A stretch of 64,000 nucleotides of DNA from Lachnospiraceae bacterium AF51-6-b8A (GTDB lineage Bacteria > Bacillota > Clostridia > Lachnospirales > Lachnospiraceae). Where the stretch lies: assembly GCA_027682585.1 (NCBI GenBank), contig JAQCZH010000002.1:186001-250000 (forward strand), read 5' to 3'. Of this stretch, positions 18,782 to 27,735 are shown one piece after another; position 1 is the first letter of the stretch; each line of letters starts with the position of its first letter. Both the position numbers and the translations under genes were made by a program. The notes beneath the pieces were generated by a model. It searched no databases. It had not been told where the DNA came from and saw nothing but the letters and a program-made list of their open reading frames with translations.

Positions 18782-18845
18782 CTTTCACGCGCAAAAGTAT
18801 TGAAACCTTCCTTATGCTGCCAAATCAACGCATCAACAGGCGGGA

Positions 18846-19811
18846 TCAAAAGGTGTCCTTACCTCCCATCTGTTCGAAGCTGCTGGCATTCCTGTCACTC
18901 TTAACAATATTAACAATCGCCGGAATCGCGCCAAGCGCGGAGAAGAGGTAGACCAGTCCCAGATCCATCCAGTAACTTTTGAGATTGATATATCCTTCCT
19001 TCATGAAATCCGTAAAGTAACGGAAAGCAGTCAGGATATCCACCTCTCCATCGGTCCATTTTGAGAAGGAAATTGCCCAGTCCAGCCGATTGGCCGCATA
19101 GACCATAAGCGCAATCACCGCAAGGCTGATGACAATCCCCTTCCTGCTGATTCGGTTCCCAAGCAGGCGATAGCCTTTCAATACGCAGAATCCCATTATC
19201 ATTCCAGACAGCACGGACACATATCCCAGCTGACCAAGAAACACAATGGCGGCCGCTCCGATCAGTGATCCTAAGAGTGCTCCGATCACGCCCCCCACGA
19301 CTGTCTCTTCCTTCAGCGAATCCCTCTGACTGCGAGTTGTAATCTCACTGGCTTTCGTGGAATAACAGTCCGGGCACAGGAGCAGAAACTGATTCCCCAT
19401 CCGATAATGCTCTGTCATGGTTTCTCTGCCGCAGCTTTCACAGCATTCCCGATAGCCTCTGATTCCGAGTTGTTCTGTGATGTAGTCCAGAGCAGTTCGG
19501 ATATTCTCCACGCTTTTTTCCAGCGTCAGCTTCGCGCGGAGTGGAAATGAAACCGAAAATCCCTTGACCTGCGCCCTGCCATAGAATACCTTGGAACCTT
19601 TTACAATTTCTCTGATATCTTCCTTCCTCGGCTGCATGCCGCCCTGCGACAGGGAAAAGCAGGCCATGTAGCTATAGGCATTGCTTCCATTATAGGGAAC
19701 CAATCGAACGTGATAGCCGTGATATACTCCACATAACTGGCCGCTGGCCTGATCTGCTTTTAGCCCGACCACTTCCTGAAGTCTGTCTGAAATTTTTGTT
19801 CTCGCACTCAT
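18846..19811 (-). CDS. Uncharacterised membrane protein with a four-cysteine zinc ribbon
   Basis: 321 residues. The first ~125 residues form a soluble alpha/beta domain without a recognised match. Residues ~130-155 hold CESCG and CPDCY, a CxxC-x(n)-CxxC zinc-ribbon signature. After that come a Gly-rich helix pair (VVGGVIGALLGSLIGAAAIVF, then YVSVLSGMIMGFCVL), a third helix and a last one near residue 290. The tail is hydrophilic. GGAAG precedes the start and a strong terminator follows, so it is probably monocistronic. Function unknown. Confidence 0.7.
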   Translation of the reverse strand: MSARTKISDRLQEVVGLKADQASGQLCGVYHGYHVRLVPYNGSNAYSYMACFSLSQGGMQPRKEDIREIVKGSKVFYGRAQVKGFSVSFPLRAKLTLEKSVENIRTALDYITEQLGIRGYRECCESCGRETMTEHYRMGNQFLLLCPDCYSTKASEITTRSQRDSLKEETVVGGVIGALLGSLIGAAAIVFLGQLGYVSVLSGMIMGFCVLKGYRLLGNRISRKGIVISLAVIALMVYAANRLDWAISFSKWTDGEVDILTAFRYFTDFMKEGYINLKSYWMDLGLVYLFSALGAIPAIVNIVKSDRNASSFEQMGGKDTF

Positions 19812-20119
19812 TCGTCACTTCCTTTTCATATTTTCTCATCCAGTACAAAAGAATTCCCGCCGATCAGCCATTCTAATGTTCTGCTCAATCCGATACTACA
19901 AAGATAAATTACAGATTCTTCCGCATTCATCTCTCCATTTCCATCCTTGACCCAGATAAAGAAGGACAAAAGCTAGAAAACTAAATTAAGTATAATATAA
20001 TTCCATCTCCGTGCCTAGATATATTGCAACTCCAGAAACTTCTCTGTCAACTCCAGTACATGCAAAAACCTTCTGTCTCCATCTCTTCAGCGATTTCAGC
20101 CGACCGGCTAAATCAAATC
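19812..20119. other. 308-bp intergenic region without recognised features
   Basis: AT-rich spacer between two minus-strand genes. A TATAAT on the plus strand near 19991 has no matching -35 box. No ORF with a ribosome site, no terminator and no repeat was found. Confidence 0.4.
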
Positions 20120-20989
20120 TCACTTCCAAACCTCATTCACCCAGAAGAGCAATTCCTCCCTCAGGATCTCCCGATCCCTGCGGCACTCTTTGGGATGCTG
20201 CCGCTCCGTCTTGAAGACTAGCTTGTAGATCCCCGGCAAGTCCATCGCAGTCACCGCATGACTGATGTAGTCCAACGCAACATGTCTGACCGAATAGGCA
20301 AAGGCCCTCCTCTCCCGCAGTTCCCGCTCTATCCTGCAGGCACTCTCATAGGAGGGCCAGATCTCGTCATGCTTCGATGAAATCAAAAGAACCGGCCCCT
20401 TGATTCTGTCGACAGGAATGATGGTGTCCGGTCTGACTTCCTTGTCCCGGTTAAAGTCAATGATATGAACTTCCCGTTCTCGCAAGAACGCCTTCATCAT
20501 AGAAAATTTCCTGCTCTGATAAGGCGCATAGGGAATATCCCTGCCCTGATAGCTCCAGCAGGAGGTTCCCGACGGCCTCCTGGATTTTCCTGTGCCTGTG
20601 AGTCCTTCGCTCACAAAGTAGGAGGGCACCCTTGCGATCACACAGGAAATCTCCGGAAACATGGACGCTGCCAGAAGTGCCATCTCACTGCCCTTAGACA
20701 TCCCGTCGATGCCAATCTTCTCATAGCCCTGTCCGCGCAGCCATCTGATGGCACTTTCCACATACTCTACCGGAATACGAGACAGTTCCTTTGGTGTATC
20801 CTGTGTTCGAAAGAGGGCAAGAGCAAGGGCTGAAATTCCGTTATTCCGGTAGAATTCCGCTTCTTTTCGCGTCAGACTCAGCCCTCCATTGGAGCCGGAC
20901 ATGACAATCAGTGCCTTCTTATCAGAATCTCTTCCCGGATAGAAGACTCCCTCAAAGCCGTCGCTCTCTACTCTCACGTGAATCGGCAT
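20120..20989 (-). CDS. Alpha/beta hydrolase of the BAAT/acyl-CoA thioesterase C-terminal family
   Basis: A 289-residue hydrolase. VMSGSNGGL provides the oxyanion region, GMSKGSEMAL the nucleophile elbow with Ser as nucleophile, SSKHDEIWPS the acidic residue, and ISHAV the His. These match the BAAT_C domain seen in bile-acid-CoA:amino-acid N-acyltransferases and acyl-CoA thioesterases, where some bacterial members act on acyl-CoA or unknown esters. It lacks the N-terminal beta domain of the two-domain enzymes. GGAGGCAGGCT precedes the start. Substrate not assigned. Confidence 0.8.
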   Translation of the reverse strand: MPIHVRVESDGFEGVFYPGRDSDKKALIVMSGSNGGLSLTRKEAEFYRNNGISALALALFRTQDTPKELSRIPVEYVESAIRWLRGQGYEKIGIDGMSKGSEMALLAASMFPEISCVIARVPSYFVSEGLTGTGKSRRPSGTSCWSYQGRDIPYAPYQSRKFSMMKAFLREREVHIIDFNRDKEVRPDTIIPVDRIKGPVLLISSKHDEIWPSYESACRIERELRERRAFAYSVRHVALDYISHAVTAMDLPGIYKLVFKTERQHPKECRRDREILREELLFWVNEVWK

Positions 20990-21111
20990 AGCCTGCCTCC
21001 AATCACACCAGACTCTCTAAATGCCTGCGAAGCGCCTGCCGTCTGCTCTTTCTCCATGTCTTCTGTTTTAAAGCACCGCGCCTACCCGAATACTGTCTCT
21101 TTCGTGCCCTG

Positions 21112-22224
21112 TCAAAAGCGATTATAGATATGCTCCGCCGAGCAGAGTACGTCTTTGAGAACAATCTTCCTGCCGTCGTCAAGAATGGCCGTACCGCTCA
21201 TTTTCCCGAAGACCTGATGCTGGTCAGAGCAAATAATCTTCCTGTCAATTTTGGCTCTCCTGTCGATGATCGGGACAAAATCCATCTCAAAGCGCCCGTC
21301 AGAGGACGTGTAGCGCCATTTCTCCAGATAGCGGACCGCATCTCTGCCGCCTCCGCCGCGCCGCTTTCCCTCTTTACCCCTGTCCCGGATCGGGTCCGGT
21401 CCATGGTCGCCTGGAATCAGGAACATGACATCATCCAACTTATGCGCTGCCCCATCCCAAAAGAGAACATTCTCACTCGCCGCTCTCGTATTCCCGAAGC
21501 CATAACCGATGTTAAATCCGAAGCTGTGTCCATCCATATCACAGCTGCAGGTTCCCCAGTACCAGGTGTTCTCGTAAGTCCACACTCCCCGTCCCCAGTC
21601 CAGGGTTCCGAAATCCGTCCTGGGGTTGAATCTGTAAATCCTCCCGTCAAACAAAACCTTGCCGGAAGCACGCATGCAGTTGATTTTCTGATTGTAGTAG
21701 AAGGCGTGTTTCCGATTCCAGGGCGTGGCGATCACCATCGTATCCATGTCCGGCTCATCGAGGAATATATTGCATTTCAGGGACTTTCCATGATAGAAAT
21801 TTCTGAAATTGCAGATCAGATGTCTTCGCCGTCCTCTCCCGGAGGGAAGGTTCGAAATCTCATAGGACAAAAAGAGTCTGTCATCCCGGTAGAGACAGTT
21901 CCCGCAGGAACTTGTCTCCGGCATCTTAAGCCTTCCCATGGGCAGCAGGTTGAAAATAGTCTCCGTGTGCTCAAAGGGCTGGTCCGTAAACTTGAGGAAA
22001 CTGGCCGACTGCAGTCCCATATAGCCATCATCTGACATGGTAAGGGCCAGGCCGAAGTCCTTATTCAGGATCAAATAGTAATCCCACTCCTTGATCCGAA
22101 ATGCCGGCGCCTGGATATCCCCTCTCCGATAGATCTGAAGCTGCCTCCTTGACCAGCCCGGCTCCGCAATGTTTCCATATCTGTCCAAGAGATTCTGACG
22201 CCTGGTAACCTCATGATTTCTCAT
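21112..22224 (-). CDS. DUF2804 family protein
   Basis: A 370-residue protein recognised by the DUF2804 pattern: an early KEWDYY motif, the central TDFGTLDWGRGVW block, and WYWGTCS followed by GYGFGNTRAASENV. The family is predicted to form a lipocalin-like beta structure and has no proven function. A long antisense ORF exists but is a compositional shadow. GGGGGG precedes the start. It precedes the BAAT-type hydrolase on the same strand (122-nt gap), so the two may be co-transcribed. Confidence 0.8.
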   Translation of the reverse strand: MRNHEVTRRQNLLDRYGNIAEPGWSRRQLQIYRRGDIQAPAFRIKEWDYYLILNKDFGLALTMSDDGYMGLQSASFLKFTDQPFEHTETIFNLLPMGRLKMPETSSCGNCLYRDDRLFLSYEISNLPSGRGRRRHLICNFRNFYHGKSLKCNIFLDEPDMDTMVIATPWNRKHAFYYNQKINCMRASGKVLFDGRIYRFNPRTDFGTLDWGRGVWTYENTWYWGTCSCDMDGHSFGFNIGYGFGNTRAASENVLFWDGAAHKLDDVMFLIPGDHGPDPIRDRGKEGKRRGGGGRDAVRYLEKWRYTSSDGRFEMDFVPIIDRRAKIDRKIICSDQHQVFGKMSGTAILDDGRKIVLKDVLCSAEHIYNRF

Positions 22225-22377
22225 ATTATCCCCCCTGAAAACGGCAGCTGATCAACATATACCCACAGCACGCGATGCCTCTTAAAAGAGCCCCCAGGTC
22301 AGCAAGGAAACCATTAATCCTTGATCATTCTCTTCCCCAGATGATCGTTCCCATCTTTCATTATGAAAAAGAGCTTT

Positions 22378-23163
22378 CTATAGCTCCAACCCATCCTCAG
22401 GAATTACGATATCCGCGTGATAGGAATGAATATGATCATAGGCCGTCCTGTGCCAGTCATCTGTCACGCTTCCATCCTCATTTTCGAAGAAAGTAGAATT
22501 CATATAGCGGATCAGGACGAATTCGCAGGTCTTCTGGTCAAAACCATTGCCTCTGCTGAAATCAATGACTTTCCCGGTATTTCTGGCAAGGACAGCCTCC
22601 AGAATCGGCAGTGTCAGTTCGTTGACCGGGACTTTCATATCCGGCAGGTCCAAAAATCCTCCCTTATCCTTTGTGTGAACTGTCAGATAACTCAAAGTTC
22701 CATTGGTACCGCACTTGACCCGACGGATCTCTGACAGCTTCACCTGATGCTTGGCTCCGATGAGGATACCATCCTTGATAGAAATCTCTTTCTCTGCCAG
22801 ACTGAATGCAATCTTCATATTGAGACTGTCAAGATTGTCCGGAAAGCTCCGGGGCAATTTGCTCTCCGCATGGGCGATCAGAAGCGATTTGGTCTCCCTC
22901 ACATTATGACATCCGTCGTCAGCAAGCACATCAGTGTGAATCTCTCCGATATCCTTTCCCTCCGAATCGCGAAAAGTCACCAGGTAATCCTGATTTGAAC
23001 TACAGTATGTAAGAAGAAAAATAGAGCCAAGCTCCGCAAACTTAATGTCGAGAGATTTCTTCCCGTTGGCTGACTGATATCTGACTCCCTCTCCATCAAT
23101 ATGCAGCTGATATTTCCTCTGGATATTGTAAGTAATTCCCCTATTTTCAAAAACTCGCTTCAC
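22378..23163 (-). CDS. Uncharacterised protein
   Basis: About 261 residues from a GTG start at 23163, which has GGAAGGGGAAGAACA directly upstream; a longer ATG start at 23223 has no ribosome site. Soluble, mixed alpha/beta, without signal peptide or membrane segments. Two internally similar-looking halves (FAELGSIFLLTY and LSEIRRVKCGTNG regions) resemble PH-like domains used for stress or membrane sensing, but this is a weak impression. Lies in a run of orphan minus-strand genes. Confidence 0.6.
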   Translation of the reverse strand: MKRVFENRGITYNIQRKYQLHIDGEGVRYQSANGKKSLDIKFAELGSIFLLTYCSSNQDYLVTFRDSEGKDIGEIHTDVLADDGCHNVRETKSLLIAHAESKLPRSFPDNLDSLNMKIAFSLAEKEISIKDGILIGAKHQVKLSEIRRVKCGTNGTLSYLTVHTKDKGGFLDLPDMKVPVNELTLPILEAVLARNTGKVIDFSRGNGFDQKTCEFVLIRYMNSTFFENEDGSVTDDWHRTAYDHIHSYHADIVIPEDGLEL

Positions 23164-23297
23164 TGTTCTTCCCCTTCCCGGCCACGGTTTGCCTTTTTCT
23201 GTCAGACATAAGCCTCTTGGCATCCATAACCGGTCCGCTCTTGCTTATATCCCTCTAAAATACATCATTCTCAGGAGACTGACTCCTTTCTCTCATA

Positions 23298-24905
23298 TTA
23301 TATATTCCCATTTGACCTCAAATCCAGAACAATTTCCCACTCCCGCAATTTTGGAACAATATTGCTGTCCAGAAGCGACTGAATCAGCCTTTCCACCTCT
23401 TCCTGCTTCAGGTGATCCTTCCCATAGATCAAAGTTCCATCGTTTTTCTCTTTACTGCCTGTACCCACTTCAAAATGATACTCTTCTGAGCCATTATCAA
23501 AACAGATCTGCACAAAATGACACATGCGATCGTTATCCTCTGCTGAAATTGGCGTCGACGGCTTCAGAATCATAAAATCTGCATCGCCGCCTCGTATGGC
23601 GCCTAACTGCTCTTTGATCTTCGTCATTGTAACTGCTGTCTGCTCTTCCCCATCTACCTCCAGTGTCCAACCCTCGTAATTTTCCTCCGAAGAATCCTCT
23701 GTTTTGGCATCAGCAAAGTCTTCTTCAACATCAATAAAATGAATATAGACCCCGGTCACTTTTCCCGCCGCATCATAGCCGAAATAAACGGGATAAACAC
23801 CGTCACCCCAGCCGGAGGCAAAAACCGGCAGATCGCAGTCTGTTCCCGGGACCTTCCAGTTAAACCAATCCCCCGTTTTACTCTGGTACTTCGGATATTG
23901 CTTATAACTCTCCTCCAAAAGGTCACAGAAGAGATCATTAAAAGGATCGATGCTATGATCCCTGTCCCATCGCTCTTTCCAGTAACGATTGAATGCTCTC
24001 TGCGTCGCCACGTCCGCAATACAGGCCAGGCCGCAGTCAACGCCGAAGCCAAAGAATCCCTCCTCTTGACCTCCGTCATTCTCTGACGTAAGCTTTTCAT
24101 CTCCTGTCATCGCAAGCTCATAACGGGCCGGCTTCTTTCCACTGACTTCGACCTTTGCACAAGCATATCGAATTCCGCTGCCATCACTGTTACATACGGC
24201 GACCCTGACAGGATAGATCCCCGACGGAATCGTCTGTAGATATGGCTTGGCCTCATCAAGGTCGATGCAGGGATCGCAGGCGATGATCCGACCGGTCTCA
24301 AACCGCACCATGCCCAGATCCAGGACATCCATATCCGCTTCCCCGATCCTTTTCTTTCTAAAGTAAGACTCCAGGTCGGTTTTGCAGTCAAACCTGCTCT
24401 TGAGCCGCCCCCATTGGTTCAGCCACTCATTTCCTGAATTCTCTTCTATTGTTTCCGGCGCTTCATTCCCCTTCATCTCATCCCCTTTGACATCATGATA
24501 CGATGCACCCGCTTGTGATATATCGCTTGCCGAGAACACTTCCCCCGCAGAACAAGCCCTCTTTGCCAGAGTTTTGAGACGTCTTTTCCGATAGACCAAA
24601 CCCATAGTAAGAGGGATCACAAAAAAGGGAAGATACAGCATCACGCCAAACAGGGCAAGGATCTTATATTGTCTTGTCCCATGACTGTTCACAGCAAGTT
24701 GATTCGCCGCCTCTGCCATACGGTCAAAAATAATTCCGCCAGTCCAGAGATACACTGCAACGAACTCCGCCGCAAGAAGGACGATGAAAATAGCCACGGT
24801 TTCCCTTGCAACACAACTACAGATTTTCCTTCTTTCTTCAAGGGACAGCTTCTTTGCTTCAGGCACCTCTTTAAACCATTTTTCAGTGCGTTCTTCTTCC
24901 GTCAT
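23298..24905 (-). CDS. Membrane-anchored DUF4241 protein
   Basis: 535 residues. Two hydrophobic segments (about 33-56 and 83-103) anchor the N-terminus. After a linker, residues ~190-400 match DUF4241 (LGMVRFETGRIIACDPC, PSGIYPVRVAV, FFGFGVDCGLACIAD, PVFASGWGDGVYPVYFGYD). The last ~120 residues are an extra acidic domain with a KEQLGAIRGGDADFMIL motif. DUF4241 proteins are usually ~220 residues and soluble, so a membrane-anchored, C-terminally extended form is unusual. GAGGAGCT precedes the start. Function unknown. Confidence 0.7.
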   Translation of the reverse strand: MTEEERTEKWFKEVPEAKKLSLEERRKICSCVARETVAIFIVLLAAEFVAVYLWTGGIIFDRMAEAANQLAVNSHGTRQYKILALFGVMLYLPFFVIPLTMGLVYRKRRLKTLAKRACSAGEVFSASDISQAGASYHDVKGDEMKGNEAPETIEENSGNEWLNQWGRLKSRFDCKTDLESYFRKKRIGEADMDVLDLGMVRFETGRIIACDPCIDLDEAKPYLQTIPSGIYPVRVAVCNSDGSGIRYACAKVEVSGKKPARYELAMTGDEKLTSENDGGQEEGFFGFGVDCGLACIADVATQRAFNRYWKERWDRDHSIDPFNDLFCDLLEESYKQYPKYQSKTGDWFNWKVPGTDCDLPVFASGWGDGVYPVYFGYDAAGKVTGVYIHFIDVEEDFADAKTEDSSEENYEGWTLEVDGEEQTAVTMTKIKEQLGAIRGGDADFMILKPSTPISAEDNDRMCHFVQICFDNGSEEYHFEVGTGSKEKNDGTLIYGKDHLKQEEVERLIQSLLDSNIVPKLREWEIVLDLRSNGNI

Positions 24906-25104
24906 AGCTCCTCTATCCCCCTGTCACGCTCTTCCATGCCCGCATGATACGACGATTGCTTCTTGCTTTCAGATATTTGCCGGATGATCCCCGCCAACTC
25001 TCTTTCTCTATCATCATTTCGAAAAGCAATCTATAAGCACGATCCACTCTCTATACTGGCTCTTTTGCTATTTGTCTAAAAGCCAATCGATTTTCTAAAA
25101 AATA

Positions 25105-25596
25105 TTATTTTTTCTTCAAATCAATGTCTATCCTCTGATCCTTCCTGTCATATCGAATCGAAATGTCAAAGCCACCCGCATCTCCATTCCAGGCAGATGC
25201 GGCCTGCGTCAAACCATATTTCTTTTGATAGGAATCTATGATCTCCTTTGCTTCCTTCTCATCGGCCTTCACATTCACCATGGCAGATTTTATGTTGTTG
25301 TCCTTATCACAAAATACATCATAGGATGTCACCTTCATATCCTCACCGACAATATCCCTCACCTCACCGACTTCCTGCGGCAGTTTAAAAGCAATCAGCG
25401 CGCTTCTCTTCGTGAGCTTAATGTCACCGCTGCCATCCTGCATCTCTACCCTTTCCGGTTTTGGATTTAGCTCCATCTGATAAATGGTAAACATGGACAA
25501 TGCCAGCAGGATCACCGTCGGAATCAGCAGGATTCTTCTGCCTTCTCTTGTTGCCAAGAGTCTGAAAAACCATTTGTACTTTGTAACGTTACTCAT
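25105..25596 (-). CDS. Uncharacterised single-pass membrane protein
   Basis: 163 residues, with a basic N-terminal segment, one helix at about residues 22-41 and a ~120-residue hydrophilic, Lys-rich domain probably outside the cell. No recognised motif. GAGGAGG lies 8 nt before the start. It lies ~200 bp upstream of the DUF4241 gene on the same strand. Confidence 0.65.
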   Translation of the reverse strand: MSNVTKYKWFFRLLATREGRRILLIPTVILLALSMFTIYQMELNPKPERVEMQDGSGDIKLTKRSALIAFKLPQEVGEVRDIVGEDMKVTSYDVFCDKDNNIKSAMVNVKADEKEAKEIIDSYQKKYGLTQAASAWNGDAGGFDISIRYDRKDQRIDIDLKKK

Positions 25597-25983
25597 GTAA
25601 AAAACCTCCTCTATAACAGGTTACGATACCGGATAGAACATTTCTGATACCCTTGCGGTATTCATTCACTGGAATCATCTGTAACATAAAGTCACTTCTT
25701 TTCCATGTGACTATTATGCCATAATTTTCTCCCGCACAGAATCCGAATGATCGTGGATCGGTATTATGATATTGTGTAATAATATTCGCAAAAATTGAAC
25801 AGTGGGAAATCCATCGAGGCTCACCCAGAATGACTTCGCCAAAACATTCATTCACAAAGGAGAACTCTCAATGCCCAAAAACAAGATGTCGCAAAGTCTT
25901 ACTGCTTTACGATTTGTTTTTATAAAATTTTGATATCTTCTTCTGAATTTAACAAGGTGATTTTATGCTGTCCCTGATATAAA
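25597..25983. other. 387-bp intergenic region, probable left edge of the accessory island
   Basis: No clear gene. A 20-codon plus-strand ORF (25871-25933) has a very good ribosome site (AAAGGAGAACTCTCA) and begins MPKNKMSQSLTA; it may be a truncated gene start. Base composition becomes AT-richer here than to the left, which is why I place the island boundary nearby. Confidence 0.35.
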
Positions 25984-26691
25984 CTAGGACGTTTTTTCTA
26001 TCCCCGGCACAACCGGGCTACGATTTTCGACTTCATAGACTTCACTCAACAATATTGAAATAGTGCCTTCTTGATAGAAATCGCGAATTGACACTTTAAT
26101 ATTAGGCGCTGCATATTCTATATCGGCACCGGCATCCTTCAAAACCTGCAGAATGCTCTTCAAATCCTCATGAAGCTCTTTGGTAAAAATACGATTGTCA
26201 CTCTCTTTATGTTCTTTATAATTATAGGCAGGAAGAATCTGTCTTGCCTGCAAAACGAACCGACTCAACCCGGAATTTCCATAGGAATCCAGGGCGTTGA
26301 CATCTGCACCGGCAACTATCATCCTTTTCAGAAGGTGCAGGGATTCCATTGCTTCTTCTTCCGTGGAATGCACAACAAATCCACTTAAGCTGTCATTGGT
26401 GTTCCACCTGCTCAGCATAACCGCACAGTTAATTGCATCATGTATGACAGGCGCTCTCCACTGATTACAACATGACTCATCCTCAATAAAATTAACGTCT
26501 GCCCCCATATCCAAAAGATATTCTGCAATAGCAGTATTCCCTGTCTTAAGCGCAATTTGCAAAGGAGATTGTCCGTCATCTTTCTTCGGCGGCTGTTTTG
26601 CTCTACAGTTGACCAACTCAGGTCTATTATCAATGATGTGATGAACCGTTTCCAAATCACGATTTCTTATGGCCCTGAACAGTTTTTTCAT
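25984..26691 (-). CDS. Ankyrin-repeat protein
   Basis: About 235 residues from the start at 26691. Ankyrin motifs are visible: LFRAIRNRDLETVHHIID, SPLQIALKTGNTAIAEYLL followed by DMGADVNF, and MIVAGADVNALDSYGNSGLS. A fourth, degenerate one is near LKDAGADIEY. There is no signal peptide or catalytic domain, so it is probably a protein-binding scaffold; some ankyrin proteins in such islands are immunity proteins, which cannot be decided here. The 23 extra residues of the longer ATG at 26760 lack a ribosome site and abut an IS remnant. Confidence 0.8.
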   Translation of the reverse strand: MKKLFRAIRNRDLETVHHIIDNRPELVNCRAKQPPKKDDGQSPLQIALKTGNTAIAEYLLDMGADVNFIEDESCCNQWRAPVIHDAINCAVMLSRWNTNDSLSGFVVHSTEEEAMESLHLLKRMIVAGADVNALDSYGNSGLSRFVLQARQILPAYNYKEHKESDNRIFTKELHEDLKSILQVLKDAGADIEYAAPNIKVSIRDFYQEGTISILLSEVYEVENRSPVVPGIEKTS

Positions 26692-26759
26692 CTCATCACC
26701 CCGATAAACGATTGATACTTCTTCCTTCTTTTTACGATATGGGCTTTTCGATGGTATCA

Positions 26760-26866
26760 ATCAATGTTCGCAAAAGCCGCCTGTGAAGGCTTCTTCGAAC
26801 ATCTAAAAAACGAGATGTTCTATAACCGCAGTTGGGAAGGCTGTCTAAAAAATGTCCGCTCCCCCA
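26760..26866 (+). mobile_element. IS3/IS150-like remnant: end of orfB plus right terminal repeat
   Basis: The plus strand reads ACEGFFEHLKNEMFYNRSWEG, the region just before the C-terminus of IS150-group OrfB transposases, and jumps straight to the right end CTGTCTAAAAAATGTCCGC ending CCCCCA at 26866. The C-terminal ~60 codons are missing. A second remnant with the same right end is at 33893-34526. Confidence 0.75.
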
Positions 26867-26954
26867 GTTCACAAATAGCGATTGCGTCATTATCACGCCA
26901 ACCAAGTATGCATCCCTGATATTGATTCAGTCCCACCACTAAAGCTTTCTTAAT
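26867..26954 (-). pseudogene. N-terminal fragment of a caspase-like (peptidase C14) protein
   Basis: Minus-strand codons after the HicB stop read KKALVVGLNQYQG, then LGW and DNDAIAICEL. This is the standard N-terminus of bacterial metacaspase/caspase-fold peptidases (KKALxVGxNxY...NDAxxIxEL). The reading stops at the IS3 right end at 26866. The start codon would be ATT (26954-26952), 8 nt after AAAGGGG, so the ATG may also have mutated. The catalytic His and Cys are lost. Confidence 0.65.
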
Positions 26955-26965
26955 AACTTCCCCTT

Positions 26966-27328
26966 TTAAACCTTTTCTACCGCATCGTTCTTTGACAGAA
27001 GGTATACACAGTACTGATTCATACTAACCCCTTCTTCTTTGGAGTGCTCAGCCAATCTCCTGTGAAGACTTTTGGGAATACGGAGTTTGAATTGCCCCGA
27101 ATACTCTGCCATATCCACTGGCTCCGCAATCCGTGTGCCATTCTCCATGGCCGCAGCAAGCCATTCCCTCTTTGCGTCCTCAGCATTTTCTGCAACGCTC
27201 TCCATGGAATCTCCATTTGTAATACATCCAGGAAGATCCGGATAACGTGCTACATAGCCGCCTTCATCCGGATCCGGAAGGATTTCCAAACGGTATGGAA
27301 GGCTCATATAATATTCAATCGTTTTCAT
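26966..27328 (-). CDS. hicB: HicB-family antitoxin
   Basis: 120 residues. The first 75 form the HicB-like RNase-H-type fold (YVARYPDLPGCITNGDS, then AENAEDAKREWL). The C-terminus (KLRIPKSLHRRLAEHSKEE, then GVSMNQYCVYLL) is a ribbon-helix-helix DNA-binding domain. It should neutralise a HicA mRNA interferase and repress its own promoter. The cognate hicA is present only as a 21-codon relic overlapping the start (27315-27380), so the antitoxin is an orphan. A caspase-like fragment follows 11 nt after its stop. Confidence 0.88.
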   Translation of the reverse strand: MKTIEYYMSLPYRLEILPDPDEGGYVARYPDLPGCITNGDSMESVAENAEDAKREWLAAAMENGTRIAEPVDMAEYSGQFKLRIPKSLHRRLAEHSKEEGVSMNQYCVYLLSKNDAVEKV

Positions 27329-27380
27329 GTGCTGATTCCTCCACTACTTTCAGTAATTTATCCCATCTGGACACTTGCAT
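27315..27380 (-). pseudogene. hicA toxin relic with internal deletion
   Basis: A 21-codon ORF (MQVSRWDKLLK, then VVEESAHEND) overlaps the hicB start by 14 nt, as hicA and hicB commonly do. SRWDKLLK is the N-terminus of one HicA subfamily and VVEES its C-terminal helix. The whole double-stranded RNA-binding core with the catalytic His is missing, as if one clean in-frame deletion had occurred. CAGGAG precedes the ATG. Confidence 0.65.
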
Positions 27381-27735
27381 CTCCTGTTTTTATTATGACT
27401 GGTGTCGTATTTGGTGTCAATCCTGATCGATTTCTGATACATTCCCATGAATTCTGCCACACAATCTGCTTCCAACATTTGTCTCGACAATATTTGCATT
27501 CAACTTCAGTGGTGGAAACTCCAGATGCGTTCCAAAGCTGACAGACCCCTGTATTGAAGTGCTACAGCGCTGACTGTAAGTTGTCCCCGCTCTATTGTGT
27601 TGATGATCTCTTTCTCCAGTCGCCAAATCGACAAGTAGGTCTCCGTAAGAAAATTGCCACTTTCTACAGCGGGATCTAACTTCATACCGTCTTTGATACA
27701 ATGCCATCGTGCACACTTCCGGTCAGGAGTGTGTA
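27381..27735. other. 355-bp stretch without an intact gene
   Basis: No ORF with a ribosome site. Several short stretches look coding on the minus strand in different frames (one contains CKYCRDKCW, a zinc-ribbon-like pattern, near 27480), suggesting a decayed gene I cannot name. Confidence 0.3.

Noticed and set aside
21130..22035. 301-codon plus-strand ORF antisense to the DUF2804 gene
   Set aside because: Shadow of a gene with recognisable family motifs on the other strand.
25589..25855. 88-codon minus-strand ORF
   Set aside because: It overlaps the well-supported start of the 25105-25596 gene, has no family resemblance and no ribosome site.
27417..27716. 99-codon minus-strand ORF upstream of the hicA relic
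   Set aside because: No ribosome site, and coding-like stretches switch between frames; more likely a decayed gene.
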